This document shows, in pieces, positions 1 to 11,498 of a DNA stretch of 64,000 nucleotides (the first letter of the stretch is position 1; each line of letters opens with the position of its first letter). The notes beneath the pieces were generated by a model. The model saw nothing but the letters and a program-made list of their open reading frames with translations, did not search any database and was not told where the DNA came from. The stretch comes from Phlyctochytrium arcticum. Its lineage: Eukaryota; Chytridiomycota; Chytridiomycetes; Chytridiales; Chytridiaceae. The DNA lies in the NCBI GenBank assembly GCA_025602905.1, contig JAHLKI010000013.1:682001-746000 (forward strand), read 5' to 3'. A program made the position numbers and the translations under genes.

Positions 1-1
1 G

Positions 2-1665
2 AGATTTAGTGTTCAAAAGCAGCTGAAGGAGGAAGAGCGGCTGGCTCAAGAGCGGAAGCGGCAGGACGAAGAAGACCGTGTTCGAGCAGAAAAGGATGCC
101 AAAGCTGAAGTTGACCGCCAACGACGTGAAGCAGAGCGTGCCCGAAAGGACGAGGAAAAGGCCCGGAGGGATGAAGAAGATCGAAAACGTCGAGAAACGG
201 AGCGCGCTCGTAAGGAAGATGAGAAGCGCAAACAAAAAGAGGCGGAAGAACGGAAACGTCGCGAGCGTGAGGAGAGAGAGCGAATAGAGCGCGAACGGAA
301 GGAGAAGGACGATCGCGAGAGGAAAGAGAAGGAGGAGAAGGAGCGGAAAGAGCGGGAGGAACGTGAAAGGCGTGACAGGGAAGAGCGTGAGGCAAAGGAG
401 CGGGAGGAGAAATTGCGGCGAGACCGGGAAGAGAAGGACCAACGTGAGCGTGACGAAGTGCACTTACGACAAATGCAGATGGTACAACAGCAACAGATGC
501 AGAAAGGAGGACGTGGCACACCAACGAAATCCTCAATACCACCAACGTCTAAAAGCTCATCTGCATCATCTTCGGCTCGACCACCTTCAAATTCTCGCAT
601 GCCCACATCGGTGCGAACAACGCAACCCAATCGCCAGCAACCGCACACTTCTTCAGCACTGTCACCGCCTCCGCGTACGATGGCCAGCTCCATGATGGCA
701 CATCCTTCGCAAACACTTGCAATGAATGCATTTACCCCTGGATCAGCCCTACCTCCCCCGAACTCATCACATTTATCCGTCCGACCACCGCCAGGGCATC
801 AGCTTCCTCATCAACCCCTAATCGGAATGGACAGTCGGCCACCACCGCAACCAATATCTATACCGCAAAGTGGATATCCGCGACCGTTGCACTTGTTTGG
901 CCAGCATCCTCACGTAAGCTCACTACACCAATCCTCACATATGGCCATACCCATGTCCATTGGATCCTCGCCGCCAAGAGCAACCCAACTGCTAGGTAGC
1001 AATGTTATAGAACATCTAGATGGATCGTTACCACTTCCTCCCGCGGGGCTGTTTGACGGATCAGGCTTCCCTGCGCTACACTGGTCAGCGACAGACGGCA
1101 TGGCTGCCGCTCAGCTTGGCGGGTCCCTCACAGACCCATCGCGCAGTCTGTTGGCACCGGGCAACCAGCTTCCCCCACCACTACCCATTGGATCAGGAAC
1201 CAGCCGGATGGATACCGGGTTCCTCAGTTCATCGGCACCCGGCGCACCATCCCTGTTGGGCTCAAATCCAAAAGCAGTAACCCGCCCAGCGCCAATCCGC
1301 CGACCAAGTGCAGTTGCGCCCCCTACTCCTGCTGGCGACCGCTCGCCCCTGCAATCATTTTTCTCGACTGACGATGATGAACCAGTTGCTGGAAGTGCTG
1401 TGCTGGGCGGCGAGTTGCTAAAGGATGATGAGCGAATCGGAGGAGGCTCATCGTGGCGGTATATGGGAGGCGCTGGGCAAATACCATCAACCATAGGGCC
1501 ACCTGGTGTTAGCCCGGCAATTGTGGGTAGCGGGCCTACCAGCGGTGACATTGATCTGCCATTTGGCAGTCAGGCGTGGAGCACCGGAGGACGTAAGTAT
1601 CTTGCAACCTAATCGTAGTATCGTGATGTGTTTTGCTGACATTTGCTATGTCAGGATTCTTTTAG
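2..1665 (+). CDS. NST1: NST1-like stress-response protein, 3' part
   Basis: The gene runs in from the left edge, so its start is missing. Exons 2-1592 and 1655-1665 join in frame to a TAG stop. The visible part opens with about 150 residues of nearly pure Glu/Arg/Lys/Asp, a long charged coiled coil, followed by a Gln-rich patch and about 370 residues rich in Pro, Ser and Gly. Near the C-terminus the order SAPGAPSLLG, then APIRRPSAVAPP, then an acidic segment with GSAVLGGELL resembles the tail of fungal Nst1 as I remember it. Nst1 is a negative regulator of salt tolerance in yeast; a molecular activity is not established. Low-complexity sequence makes the assignment tentative; other coiled-coil proteins could look alike. 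Confidence 0.55.
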
Positions 1666-1698
1666 TCTCACGCTTCTACTCACCGCGTTAGGCCTTGC

Positions 1699-1983
1699 TC
1701 AGGCTTTCATTTTCCGCTTACTGTTTGCGGACTTCATACCCATGACTCTTGGAACATGCGTAATGTAGCGTTTCAACTCTGTTTGGTTTCTTTTATTATA
1801 CATGTTTATCTGGATACGATCCATGGCTTGAAGCTGTAGTTCGTCGAATTTTTTAAACTTCCGGTTGAACTTCTTGAACGTTTGGAACTTGACGATATCA
1901 CGTGCAGCTGTCATTTTGTCGCCAGTTTGTCCCCGATGTCGCGTTTTGTCACAGGCATCCCTCCTCACAACAGACTTGTTCAA
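1699..1983 (-). CDS. Small very basic hypothetical protein
   Basis: A 94-codon uninterrupted frame lies between the NST1-like stop and the TRAPPC2 start, converging on the former and diverging from the latter by 44 bp. The product is strongly basic (Lys/Arg-rich, ending SANSKRKMKA), with a central amphipathic stretch around KKFDELQLQAMDRIQ. A second Met at codon 24 could also be the start. I do not recognise a family. It may be a small mitochondrial or nucleolar protein or a chance frame. Its fit into an otherwise empty gap between two genes favours a real gene slightly. Confidence 0.35.
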   Translation of the reverse strand: MNKSVVRRDACDKTRHRGQTGDKMTAARDIVKFQTFKKFNRKFKKFDELQLQAMDRIQINMYNKRNQTELKRYITHVPRVMGMKSANSKRKMKA

Positions 1984-2027
1984 TCCTCACCGTCCCTTTT
2001 GAACCAATTCGTTCAGGTTGACCACCC

Positions 2028-2624
2028 ATGTCTTCCAACTCCTATTTTGCCATAATAGGCACCCGCGACAACCCACTTTACGAAGCGGAATGGGGTCCAC
2101 AGGCCCGTGGAGAGGGAGGCAAGAAGGATGAGCACAAGCATCTTAACCAATTTATTGTTCATGCGGCGCTGGACGTTGTCGATGATCTGATCTGGGGAAC
2201 AAACTCCATGTATGCATGAGCCGCCATTGTCTGATGAACGCTACTCACATATACGCGTGTCGCATATAGGTATCTGAAGGTTGTTGATAAGTTTAATGAG
2301 TGGTACATTTCAGCTTATGTGACGGCTAGCGGTAGGAAGTTCATGTCCCTCATTTTTTTGAACCAGCAAGATAGCTTACGTTGTCTTGATAGGGGCCAAG
2401 TTTATGTTACTTCATGATGCGCCAAACACTGACGGGATCCGAAATTTTTTCCAAGAAACTCATGAATTTTACATCAAGGTAACATCCCATCTCCCATAAA
2501 AACGTTGCTTATATTGACCCGATACGTACAGAATCTTTTGAATCCGTTTACTGAGATAAATGCTGCAATCACATCACCAGGATTTGACCTGAAAATAAGA
2601 ACATTAGCGCGCAAGTGGCTATGA
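2028..2624 (+). CDS. TRS20: TRAPP complex subunit 2 (Trs20/sedlin)
   Basis: Four exons (2028-2209, 2270-2331, 2393-2478, 2532-2624) join in frame to 140 residues, the same length as human TRAPPC2. The longin fold is evident from family matches: YFAIIGTRDNPLYE at the start, HLNQFIVHAALDVVDD, then VDKFNEWYISAYVTASG, MLLHDAPNTDGIRNFF and a C-terminal FDLKIRTLARKWL. TRAPPC2 is a core subunit of the TRAPP tethering complexes, which act as Rab GEFs at the ER-Golgi interface and on Golgi and autophagic membranes. The three introns are 53-61 bp. The start is the first ATG and gives the expected N-terminus. Nothing appears damaged. Confidence 0.95.
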
Positions 2625-2793
2625 ACAGAGGCATAGGATCTTTGACAAGGGAACGCAATGAGGACCCTGGATAGTGCGCATTGGACACTTTGCCCTGTGA
2701 GACGTGCAGATTATCCTGTTTCGATACCCGGCTCGCACTCGAGGTCGAATTCCGAACTGCTCAATCGCCTCGCGGTACATACAACCAAACCTG

Positions 2794-3490
2794 CTATCCC
2801 AAGTGAACGTTGACGTAAAATCTGGGTCTCTGGGTCATATTTGAATCAGCAACCCTCCCGATAAACGATTTGACGTGCTTTTTGTATACATCATGAGCCT
2901 GGTACAATCCTTTGTACGTTGACTCGAACCCCAGGTCCTTCCGTCGCAGCTCATCCCATACTTCCCTGTATTTCCCCAGAGTGTTACGTTCAAGAAGAGA
3001 CGTCTTGACCAAGTTGTGAAGTCATCACAGTTTAAGCTTGATCCTTTTTGCAATATACATTCATTTGCGAAATAAGCTTGTCCACGATAAGGGTATGCTT
3101 CATTCCATGTTGTCAACGGCTTCCATGGTGATCCTATGGCACCGCTGGTACCATTCGGAACTCCAAGCGCTTCTCCCGGCGCGCCTTCATCTTTTATGAT
3201 GGGTCGCGGCAATCGTCCTTAGTCAGAGGTGCAGGGACTGCCAGGAAGCCAAATTTCATGGTTCTGCAGCGCACTCTTGGACGCTCACGCAATGTAAAAG
3301 TAGGATTGACGAAGGGTAAGTGGTAGAGAGCCCGGTATGTATGATACGACACTTTTCGAATTTCTGGCTGGCCGGTCGGAGAAAGTGATGACGTCCGCAC
3401 CGCCGCCGGCGCCAAAGCTTGGGCGGTCAGGTTACTCAGAGGCGACTTCGAAAACCGGGACTTCCAATTGCAGAAGAATTGCACGCACAA
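2794..3490 (-). CDS. Unresolved gene, possibly a mitochondrial protein
   Basis: Several coding-like blocks lie on the minus strand but I could not join them into one convincing model. The upstream block (about 3340-3470) is Ser/Ala/Arg-rich like a mitochondrial presequence. The middle block (about 3080-3215) reads GAIGSPWKPLTTWNEAYPYRG. The last block (2794 to about 2960) reads WDELRRKDLGFESTYKGLYQ and ends in VNVHLG before a TAG. A GTATAT donor near 3068 and AG sites near 2970-3000 could connect the last two. No ATG is secure and I do not recognise the family. A degraded gene or a chance set of open frames is also possible. Confidence 0.3.
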
Positions 3491-3627
3491 CTTATTTTGA
3501 AAACATTATTCTTATTGTATGGTAACCGGTCCATACTGAAATAGACGGAAAACAAGTCCTGGAAGACGACAGTTCGTATGCAGAGTGCTCACGCGTCGAA
3601 ACCTGCAAAAGACTGGTCTGTAGCTAG

Positions 3628-6600
3628 CTGGCTGTATATACCCATCGGAGTTATGATGAGCTTGCTAATGAAAGTATCCCCCAGGTCCAAGACATATGTT
3701 TCCATCTCAAGACGAAGAAAGACTGTTCTAAATTGACGGGTCCCGCTCCTTTTACGTCCTTGAGGACCCCGGTTGGCTCTGGGTCAGTCGGCGTCGCTTC
3801 TGTTTTTTCAAGTCAAACACCGACCAGGCAAAGATATGATAACCTCATGGCGGTGACCACTCCCCGCACACGCTCAGATTCCCTTTCTCGACTGTCATTA
3901 CCTATTGCCCCACCCCGTACAAGCTCGCGCACCCGGGCGAGAAGCATGGAAGTCCCACGGCCGGACGTTGATGGAGCGGATGTCCCAGGGATGTCAAAGA
4001 TCACGGAGAATGATGACTTGTGTCCATCAACGACACAAGATGCTGTTGCAATCACTTGCGCTTACCGGGAATTGAGGGATGCGACCAATGTGGAGAGCAA
4101 ATTGCTCAGGGGCTATACAAACAAAGTTGTTCTCAACCATCAAGCATGTCAACTTTTTTCGCAAAACTACGGCTCAGGCCAAGAAAAGGGTCAACACGTC
4201 GAATCCCTCTCGACTGGAAAAGCTGCTGAGATGCCATTCTCTAGGGCGGACAGCGATAGGTCCCCGCCATTACTGTTTCCTCGACTTCTTCACCAAAACT
4301 CTCAGGTTTGATCATTTCAAGCTGTTGCACCCGTCACACAATGTGCTAAATGTTCCACCTCTGTAGCAAAGGCGTAACAGTCCAACTCGTCGGCGGCCAC
4401 CTTCTCCATCGTCTGCCAGCATTCGCGATATTCTGCACGATTACGATGTTTCATCATCCAGCACGGATAGCAGTCCGGAACGCGAGAGCCAAGCGAGTGC
4501 ACATTCCGAAACCACCATAGTACCCCCACGAATCCCTTCGCTACACCTGGATTCTCCAGTATTCTCTCCATTCGGCGGCGAAACATTCTTCACACCTAGG
4601 GAAGAGCTGACATCCCCTTGTCCACAATCAACACCAGCAGCATCAACATCAACCACAGCACCTTCCGGGCATCCGCGGCGAAACTCGTATTTTCACATTG
4701 CGGCCCATCCTGAAAGGATACATTTACAGTCTGAACCTGTGCAATCCCCCTTGCTTTCAGTGGCCAACGAGCCAACCCAAGCAAATCGCAAGAATCATCA
4801 GCGATCACGCTCAGATTCAATTATAAACCCACCGACTTCTGGAAACCCCCCGGAAATGCCCACAATGCACCCCTCGTCACCCGAACCCATTCCCGACAAA
4901 GACAACAAGCAGGAATGGCAGCACTTGATTGGCCGGGTGGAAGCATGGGTGGATTTACTAGGAAACATGTCGGAGCGTGGACGTCAACCGACACGGCGAG
5001 CTGACTATCGACGGCGCACGATTGAGTCGGGCGTGTATGTTTACACGGACACTGATATGAGTAGAGACAAGATTCATATTGAAATTGATCCCACCCGATA
5101 CCTGGAAGGACGCCATCGTAGAGCGCAGCAGCAGCAGGAAAATGGACCGCCGACCCATGTTCGCGACCAGATCCAAAAGCTCATTCAGCAAAGCTCTGAT
5201 GGTGGAAAGTCTGACGTGCGCAGCGATGCTGGTACGTACGAAAATGCTCGGCATGTAGACGAGGATACCCCTATCCGCGCATGTAGCATGACTCAGACCG
5301 ATGACACTTTGTTCAATCGTACTTTTTCCTCAGGCTCTGTCTCCTCTCATTATCCGACAGATCTTTCCGTCGCCCCTCGACAGATTGAAAGCAAAGGAGA
5401 AAGGGTATCTGGATCACAGGAAGAAGATGCATTGCCTAGTCCAGCGTCGTCTAACCAGACCCTTGTGCGTCCGCATAATGCTTCGAATAGATCACTCCCT
5501 ATCCCGAATACCCCGCCAGTAAACCATCGCGACGCTACCAAGCCAGCTCCGACGATAGTGGCCAAACAAACGAAAACAAGCCATTCGCCAAGTCCTGAAC
5601 ATCTTCCAAACAACAGGAATCTTACAGGCACGCCCACGCCACAAGAGCATGACGGGCCGCTTGAAATTATTATTCAGCCTTCGCCTCACCAGCGGAATAC
5701 TGCTGACACACCCCATTCCCACACCAATGTAGCCCCCTCGAGCATTAGTCAAACGGGCTCACCTGACACCCAAAGTGAGCCCAACGATGAAGTATTTGAG
5801 TATGTCGTCGATCGAGGCGCGGGTACAGTCTCCAAGGTCCTGGTCGCCGCCACAAAAGCAAGGATCGTAGATTATTTGACATCAGAAGCTGGTATGTTTC
5901 CCGCGCTCAAAAGATGTTGATTACATTCAAAGTAATTGTATGGCAGACTACGAGTTTATCGCAGACTTTTTTGTGACTTATCGGCTATACTTGTCACCGC
6001 CAGAGCTTCTCAGCCTCATTGAAAACCGGTTTAAGTGGGCTTTAAGCCAGTTAGAGGGTGACCCATACCAGAAGGCACGGAACGGGTAAGAAATGATCTG
6101 TACTGTACAGCAGAGTCTCCGTTGTATTGGCTTCTAACGCGTTTGAATTGTAATAGTTGTCTAATCATCCTCCATCATTGGATCAAGTTTCACTACGACC
6201 TCGACTTTGTCACTTCCAAACCTCTACGCACCGCCTTTGGTTCTTTTCTGGTCACGGATCTCGAATCCCATCCCATTATTCAAAATTCATCCCTCTATTC
6301 GAGAATAGTTGTAGTATTGAAGGAACTGATTGTTGATGGACGGGCAAAATACAGGAAACGAGTCAGGGAGCAACGCCAGTTGGATCAGGCACAGCAAACT
6401 ACGTCTCAGCAGGCCACAACCACCCCATACGAAAACGGAGGAACAATTGCCCCAGCACATACGCAAACAAGTTCCAAAAAAAGCAAAGCTAAGATTCCTG
6501 TATCAGCGCCTAGTCAGACGATCGACTCAGGATACAACACCGACAGAGATGATTGCCGCCGTCCGTCACGGCACTCATCTGATTTAAACTACGTCCTACG

Positions 6601-8010
6601 AGATCCGTCATCGTCCTCCTTTATGGGCACCATCACACGCAAGCTATTTCGGCGCGGGCGGAAACGGCATAACATTCTGGATGAACCTGCTCCCCGATCC
6701 AAATCAACAGACGGCGGCCGACGAGCCAGATCGCAACCTCCCTTCCGTGGTGCTGCTTCTCGAGGCGATGCTCCTCCGCTTCCTCCACCACCATCTCTCT
6801 CAATCCCACCCCTTCCGCGAGAAAAAAATTCCAATCTCTCGCCTACGTCTTCGACTCAATTCCCACGCTCTCCGACAAGTACCGTAGCGTCCGACTCTCA
6901 TTCCTTTATTCGTGACTATCCCCCAGACCAAGTTGCTCGCCACTTATCTATGGCAGAGCAACGCCTTATCAATCGCGTCCCATGGACAGAGCTTTTGGAC
7001 GCTAAAGTCTGGAAGTCGAGAACGGCAGGTCAGGCGGAAGGAGTCTGGAAAGTTATTGAGCGTTTCAACAATGTAGGTCACTGGCGTCTATGATTGTCCT
7101 CAAGCCGTAATCTTGATACTTTTACGTAGACATGTAAGTGGGTCATAGATGAAGTCACGTTCGCTGAGGGTACCGAGGACAAGGTGCAGCTCATTGAAGT
7201 CTTTGTCCGAATAGCACAGGTATATATTTGAACCATTTTCTATGTTGACATTTACCCTAAAGGCGGTATCGGTCTCAGGCTTGTCTCGCATACTCAAACT
7301 TCTCCACACTCCTTTCTATTCTCTTGGCCTTGCAAAAGCCAGGCATAAGGTCTCTAGAATCTTGCTGGGCCAATTTAGCCGTCGGGGTCCTAGATACCTT
7401 AAGGTCACTCCAGGAGTTCAGCACACCCTTTCAGAACTTCAAAGGTGTGAGGCAGGGGCACATACGGTGCGCAGAGGGAGTGAGTGTGCCAAACTGGGAC
7501 GGCTGGAAGGACGCGCAGGCCTTGGGACTGGACGTAGCGTCAGGAACCCAGACATCTGCTGAACCCGATCCCCGAATGGAAACGGCTCAAGGAGGTGAAG
7601 CTCGCAGTCCGCCGTTATCCGACAAAGGCAAAGGCCGCGCAGCATCACAGAGGCCTGAGGCTCATGGGGCCGTCCCTTTTTTGGGATTGATATTAAGCGA
7701 CCTGGCGTTTGTGGAGGAACAAGACTCCTTCCTAGAGCCTTTTTATGGAATGGACCACGACAAAGATCACACCCCGCGCACTGACAATGTCCCACAATGG
7801 TTGTCATCTTCATCAACCCCGGGCAATCAACGCGAAGAAAGAGTACAGTCATCTTCGGGACCTGACGAGACCCATCTAATTAACGTTTCCCGTGCACGGA
7901 GGGTGGCCAAAGTCATCAGGCAGTTTTTGGCATTTCAACAACCGTCACGGCAATATACTTTTCCGCTTGAGTCATCGCTTTGGCAACGCGTACTGACATT
8001 GGACGCGTGA
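3628..8010 (+). CDS. Ras guanine-nucleotide exchange factor (CDC25-like)
   Basis: Exons 3628-4305, 4367-5891, 5947-6085, 6157-7072, 7130-7219 and 7279-8010 stay in frame to TGA. The first in-frame ATG is 3847, but the frame is open back to 3628 and upstream exons may be missing. About 650 residues of Ser/Pro-rich disordered sequence come first. A RasGEF N-terminal (REM) domain follows around the third and fourth exons (DYEFIADFFVTYRLYL, ILHHWIKFHYDLDF), then another disordered linker. The catalytic Cdc25 domain begins near FIRDYPPDQVARHLS and includes CKWVIDEVTF, a VPFLGLILSDLAFVEE block and a final RVAKVIRQF helix. It should load GTP onto a Ras-family GTPase at membranes. No SH3 domain is visible in the part resolved. 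The exact Ras partner cannot be read from sequence. Confidence 0.85.
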
Positions 8011-8248
8011 GAACCGCAGTAACCAACCACAGCGCAGCAACATCTTATGTTATTGACATCCAGTTTTCTGATACCATTGAACGGAAGAATTCTTAAATAC
8101 TTCTATTTTTGCACTTATTTTCAATATCAACATTTTACAACAAAGAGGTACAAAGGGATTAAGTTAACATAAGGCAACATAGTAATAAAGAATGATACGC
8201 CGTTCCGTTACGCCGTGAGGTATCAGATCAATGATCGGGTGCCGTAGT

Positions 8249-9227
8249 CTAAATATGGAGGGTGGACCTGACAGCGGTGGCAATCTTGCGGTGCACCCAT
8301 GTGTTGTAGTGTCCGTCCAGGTCCCAGAAGACGTATTTGTTGGCTTGAGATGTAGAGCAGACCTGGCCGCTGATGCTCAGACAGTATTTTGTTTTGTCTG
8401 ATCCACTCAAGTTGTTGATTGCGCCGCGGACAATTTTTTCAACGTCAAAGAGCTTAACGTCGACGGTAGTAGGTTCTGCAACGTCAGGGCTATACTGCTC
8501 CTCAAGACATGTCCAATTGAAGTTCTTGAGGTATTTGTTGAAAGATTTGACAAAGTCACGGAAGTAGGTGTAACCAGCCGGATCGTTGACCCAAGAGGGG
8601 GACATGTATAGAGGGTCCAAGTTGAATACGAGAACCCGTTTGGCGCCATTTTCGAGAACCGAGCGGATCTGGTCGACATAGCTCTCAGCCGACGCTGTCC
8701 CCGTAATGTTCTTGCTGCCGCCGAACCAGCTCGAAAAGGCATTGCCGGCGCCGGACCATAGAATGACTTGCTCTTTCGTAGCGTAGCGCTGATCAATTGG
8801 ATTGGTCGGTCGGAAAGCCGCTATCTGATCTGCTAGGGATGGGACAAGTACACCATTGGCAGATCCCTGGATCACGGCATCGTCCGTGGTAGACCCGGCG
8901 TGAGCGGTGCTGGTTACGGGAATACTCGTGGACGACGCTAGCTGGTCAACGTAAATGGGGCCATTACTAAAGCGACCCTGTGGTTCCTCCAAGGTTAGAG
9001 CCCGCGAGCTGCCCAAAGTAAACAAAAAGACTCGCACACACCTGATAATACGGAGGAGCGGGGAACGATCCGTTGGTGAGCTGGAAAACGTTACCGGTGT
9101 CTGTCAGAGTCCCGCCATGGGCAATGATTTGTGTGGGATTATTGTTAGCACGAGGTTCAACAATGGGCGAGGCGGTTGCCAAAAGGGCCGAGCAGGCTAT
9201 CGCAAGGAGTGTGAGTGTATGAGTCAT
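8249..9227 (-). CDS. Secreted GDSL/SGNH-family esterase with altered nucleophile motif
   Basis: Exons 8977-8249 and 9227-9042 give 304 residues. The N-terminus MTHTLTLLAIACSALLATAS is a clear signal peptide, so the protein is secreted. Family marks of fungal GDSL lipase/CE16-like acetylesterases follow: TDTGN, then GRFSNGPIYVDQLA, a VILWSGAGN block in the position of the usual GxND, and FWDLDGHYNTWVH in place of the C-terminal Asp-x-x-His block. The segment that normally reads FGDSLSDTGN reads AHGGTLTDTGN here, so Asp-Ser is replaced by Gly-Thr and the nucleophilic Ser is absent. The enzyme may be inactive, use Thr, or be a binding protein. It is convergent with the RasGEF gene. Confidence 0.85.
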
Positions 9228-9741
9228 TTTGATTCTGGGATAGCTGGATGTGCATACAATAGCTTGCTTCAAAAGGGCGGGGCGGGCAAAGACGTTCATT
9301 TTATATGAGCCCGCCAAAGTGCCGACTATCAGATCGTCTCCGGTATTCCGTTTCCATCGTCGAAACGCGTCTTGGAAGATGAAAGTCCGCTGCTGACCAA
9401 CCGTGTTTTGACGCGTCGAGATGGTTCCGAACGAAGCAACGCCCTTGATCTATCCTTCGACTTGCCTACCTGCCCATTCCGGAGGCCATGGTCTTTTGAA
9501 CCTCGATGAGTACTATGTAATCCCATGCATCTACTGCATGACCCTCAATGCGCGCCAAAGTGCTAACTGAGCCAAACTTAAATAATTTTCGCGCGTTCTA
9601 CCTGTGAGTTCAATGAAATCCTTCTGCAGAGACCAGAAGTACAGTAGCGTTTGCCACATGCTTAAACAAAAATACAAGGGTTTGCTCCAAGGCGTCTCAA
9701 CAGATCGGACCTCTTTTCTCTTAGAATAAATTATCAAGGTT
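9228..9741. other. Intergenic gap between esterase start and RMT2 end
   Basis: About 510 bp holding the promoter of the esterase gene and the 3' end of RMT2. Only short, non-family-like frames are present, and I see no RNA gene or repeat in it. Confidence 0.6.
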
Positions 9742-10941
9742 CTAGAGATCAAACATCACTGTAGGTAAACGATAGATAGGTAACGAAAAATACGCCCTTC
9801 GTACGCCTTTCCATGTTTCATCGCCGAGAGGGTCCATCTCAATCTCCTCCCACTTTACGCCCATTCCCATATCCATCAAATCCCGCTCGGCCAATTGACA
9901 CGATACATCGTGGAAGAATGGATTTGTTCCGGCCAATCCATTGAAAAAAGAGTACTGACTAGTCTCATCACGAAGCATGTTTGGTACGTGCTCATGAAAC
10001 GCCTTCAAGTCGTCGTAATACTCGCCAAAAGTATCAAAGTACACGCCGTCGTATGGTCCAAGCAAGAGAACCTCCTCAATCACATCCTGCCACCTTCCAA
10101 AGACAACAGTCACGTTCTCCTTCTTGGTCCAGCCATCACGCTCCATTTGCGCGTACACATCCGGGTGGGCTTCAACAATGACATGATGGGCAGGGCTCCG
10201 AAGCTGGAGTTCTGTATCTATGATACCCAGCCCAAATCCAACATTCAGAACGGTAAGACCAGGGTGAGGAGCGAGGCGCTCAGCATGAAGTTTCATCAAC
10301 GGGTGCTCCCATCCCATCATAACCGCATTTGATTCGGAGTCAAGAATCAGTCCCTGGGAGAATGTCAGAGGTTGCGACAAATACGCGATGTTCGAAGGGG
10401 TAGATTCGGCAGCGGAGCCTCCTTTGGCATCTTCGCCGTTCTCGTTTGAGCCAAACTCGGCCTTCTCGGTGTCGTTTTCCCCATAGTTGTTTCCTTGTTT
10501 CCCCAGTGCCATTAACAAAAATTCTGTTCGTACACCTTCCTCGACCAGAACATTGTACATCTGTTCGTGATCAGCCTCTCTTGCCACTTGTCCCACGCTT
10601 TTGCCATCGGCATCCACGACATTCCAAGGTATCCCTGCCCGTAAAATTTCGGTCGCGGCCTCGATGTTTCCTGCTCGAGCGGCGAGGTGTAGAAACGTAG
10701 ATGCGGAAGGAGGGAGACGATCATGAAGTTGTGAGGTGGTAATTACAGCGGATAGAAGAGGTTTGAAATCGTTTAGAGCACTTGTTGGCGTAATTTGGTT
10801 TTGCAGGTATTCAGCAAGTGCTTGCACTTCGGCAGGAAAGTCGGAAAGCGCAGGCATTTCCTCGGTTGATTCGGAAGCAACATGTTTTTCGGCGGTTAGG
10901 GCAGACCCAGTAACTCCCACTTCCACAGTTTCTATCGTCAT
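9742..10941 (-). CDS. RMT2: Protein arginine N5-methyltransferase 2
   Basis: A single exon of 399 codons starts with ATG at 10941. The N-terminal half has ankyrin-type repeat sequence (TFLHLAARAGNIEAATEILRAG and a degenerate second repeat). The C-terminal half is a class I methyltransferase: TVLNVGFGLGIIDTELQ is the SAM-binding motif, VIVEAHPDVYAQM the acidic post-motif and GPYDGVYFDTFGEYY motif II. RMT2 in yeast modifies the delta nitrogen of an arginine in ribosomal protein L12 and is typical of fungi and plants. The ankyrin-plus-methyltransferase arrangement and length are as expected. A 557 bp divergent promoter separates it from the arrestin-like gene. Confidence 0.93.
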   Translation of the reverse strand: MTIETVEVGVTGSALTAEKHVASESTEEMPALSDFPAEVQALAEYLQNQITPTSALNDFKPLLSAVITTSQLHDRLPPSASTFLHLAARAGNIEAATEILRAGIPWNVVDADGKSVGQVAREADHEQMYNVLVEEGVRTEFLLMALGKQGNNYGENDTEKAEFGSNENGEDAKGGSAAESTPSNIAYLSQPLTFSQGLILDSESNAVMMGWEHPLMKLHAERLAPHPGLTVLNVGFGLGIIDTELQLRSPAHHVIVEAHPDVYAQMERDGWTKKENVTVVFGRWQDVIEEVLLLGPYDGVYFDTFGEYYDDLKAFHEHVPNMLRDETSQYSFFNGLAGTNPFFHDVSCQLAERDLMDMGMGVKWEEIEMDPLGDETWKGVRRAYFSLPIYRLPTVMFDL

Positions 10942-11498
10942 TGCTCTTAGAATGCTCGGCTTCCCAGTAGGAGGTTCATGCCAAGGTCAAACCCAAAAAA
11001 TTTGGAAAACGTACATGCTCACGTGATTCGTAGAATTTCGAATTTCGATTTGGTCGATTTGTGGAATCCATCAAGAACTGATTCAACTGACAAGACTATC
11101 CGCATAATAACCCATCAAGATGACCTGGTAGTATACTTCTCCGATGGATGCCCTACCTCATTTTTACAATCATAAAGTGAAATTAACAGTATGAGAGCAA
11201 AAAAAATTGCAAACCAGCACATTTATCATTGGGTGAAGCGATGGACATTTATTTACGGTATACTCAAGCAGTGCATCTGAGCCTTCTGAGGCTGAGAAGA
11301 AGTGTTAATTTATTTCGTTCACTGTCGTCATTGAGGGTTTGTTTGGGTCAACACACATTTCTTCAGCATTTCTTTAGCATTGGGTAAGCAAAGCTCCGAC
11401 CACGCGCAGGGCCATCAGTAAATGTGATAGGAATTCTTCTTACCTACCTCTATTCAATAGAATAACTACCAACTTAAAAACACTTGAACAAATCAGTC
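10942..11498. promoter_or_regulatory. Divergent promoter region, RMT2 / arrestin-like gene
   Basis: 557 bp between two divergent start codons. It is AT-rich, especially at 11170-11480, with runs of A. I can name no specific binding site. It contains no convincing coding sequence. Confidence 0.45.

Noticed and set aside
46..693. Long Ser/Arg-rich ORF antisense to the NST1-like gene
   Set aside because: It is the mirror of the Glu/Arg/Lys-rich coiled coil on the plus strand.
2741..2780. tRNA-like T-arm sequence (GGTCGAATTCC)
   Set aside because: The flanks do not fold into acceptor, D and anticodon arms.
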